Below, one piece after another: positions 27,536 through 27,783 of a DNA stretch of 27,783 bases (position 1 is its first letter; the number at the start of each line of letters is the position of its first letter). Source of the stretch: a virus; the IMG/VR virus record IMGVR_UViG_3300042390_000499, positions 1-27,783 of that record. The stretch is one strand, 5' to 3'. A program made the position numbers and the translations under genes. Below the pieces are notes generated by a model. That model was not told where the DNA came from. It saw only the letters and a program-made list of their open reading frames with translations, and did no database searches.

Positions 27536-27783
27536 AAAAAATTTTAATAGTTTCCGACAACTTGTTTGATCAAGTTAACGGCGTAGTGACTACGTTCACT
27601 AATATAAAAAAACAAGCAGAATTAAACGGATATGAAATAGAAATTATAAACCCTAGTCATTTCCGTTATATAGATGCTCCAAAATATCCAGAAGTAAAAC
27701 TTAGCCGTACATCTGGTATTAGAAAAATGATTGACAGGATCAATCCAGATTATATTCATATTTGCACAGAAGGGCCAATTGGG
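27532..27783 (+). CDS. GT4-family glycosyltransferase, Agt-like (5' part; continues beyond window)
   Basis: The first 84 residues of a GT-B glycosyltransferase. MKKILIVSDNLFDQVNGVVT matches the N-terminal 'DtffPqvNGVvrT' strand-loop of GT4 diacylglycerol or mannosyl glycosyltransferases. FRYIDAPKYPEVKLSR and DYIHICTEGPIG are the 'p.YPEi.la' and 'IHIaTEGPlG' motifs. In alphaproteobacteria this type of gene (Agt) sits beside plcP and glycosylates diacylglycerol to make phosphorus-free glycolipids. AAGGTAA lies seven to eight bases upstream, inside the endonuclease end. The donor-binding C-terminal domain is outside the window, so sugar specificity cannot be judged. Confidence 0.82.
   Translation, partial: MKKILIVSDNLFDQVNGVVTTFTNIKKQAELNGYEIEIINPSHFRYIDAPKYPEVKLSRTSGIRKMIDRINPDYIHICTEGPIG

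Overview
This window looks like part of a T4-like marine myophage genome. It is AT-rich and tightly packed, with many ATGA or TAATG gene overlaps. It carries T4-type genes (ribonucleotide reductase beta subunit, glutaredoxin, PAAR tail-tip protein, RNA ligase 1, long tail fibre) and T4-like late promoter octamers (ATAAATA). The accessory genes (bS21, Hsp20, ClpS, heme oxygenase plus a PcyX-like bilin reductase, CsgF/CsgG) recall phages of small marine heterotrophs such as SAR11 or OM43. That host guess comes from gene content and memory of the families, not from a search.

Layout. 1-2468 (+): nrdB (5' end cut off), two overlapping small ORFs, glutaredoxin, an Sm-like protein, an unknown protein, PAAR, and a 24-codon pqqA-like gene with a near-perfect ribosome binding site, closed by a terminator. 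2506-3378 (-): an unknown protein with a possible capsid-targeting N-terminus. 3424-3767: a sigma70-type promoter and a long, GC-richer, highly foldable leader before an RlpA-like cell-wall protein. 4283-8625 (+): an unknown protein, ribosomal protein bS21, then a late-promoter hairpin and two fibre genes. 8678-13425 (+): short, coupled, mostly unknown genes with RNA ligase, a RecA-fold protein lacking its Walker A motif, a DEDDh exonuclease, membrane peptides and a secreted protein. 13417-17544 (+): dnaK, hsp20, then clpS, heme oxygenase and pcyX coupled by ATGA overlaps. 17552-18461: a 30-bp perfect palindrome holding the start codon of an ATP-grasp ligase. 18549-19871: two putative homing endonucleases. 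19868-21132 (-): a ParB-like protein behind a structured leader with a terminator-like hairpin, and an unknown MRISELLE protein. 21201-25549 (+): a curli-type secretion operon (csgF, csgG, curlin-repeat protein, FecR-domain protein, discoidin-curlin fusion). 25598-27783 (+): a membrane/coiled-coil protein, a PlcP-like metallophosphoesterase, a small ORF, a GIY-YIG endonuclease, and the start of a GT4 glycosyltransferase.

How it fits together. The nrd/grx, bS21, RNA ligase and exonuclease genes support phage replication and expression. DnaK, Hsp20 and ClpS form a protein-quality module, physically coupled to heme breakdown and bilin synthesis. The csg operon encodes a secretion pore, its CsgF partner and secreted cargo. 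The right end carries what looks like a bacterial phosphate-starvation lipid-remodelling pair (PlcP plus Agt-like glycosyltransferase). The most notable items are the pqqA-like microgene, the plcP-agt pair, the self-contained curli-like export operon, two unassigned structured leaders, and a late promoter inside a hairpin that would otherwise hide a ribosome binding site.
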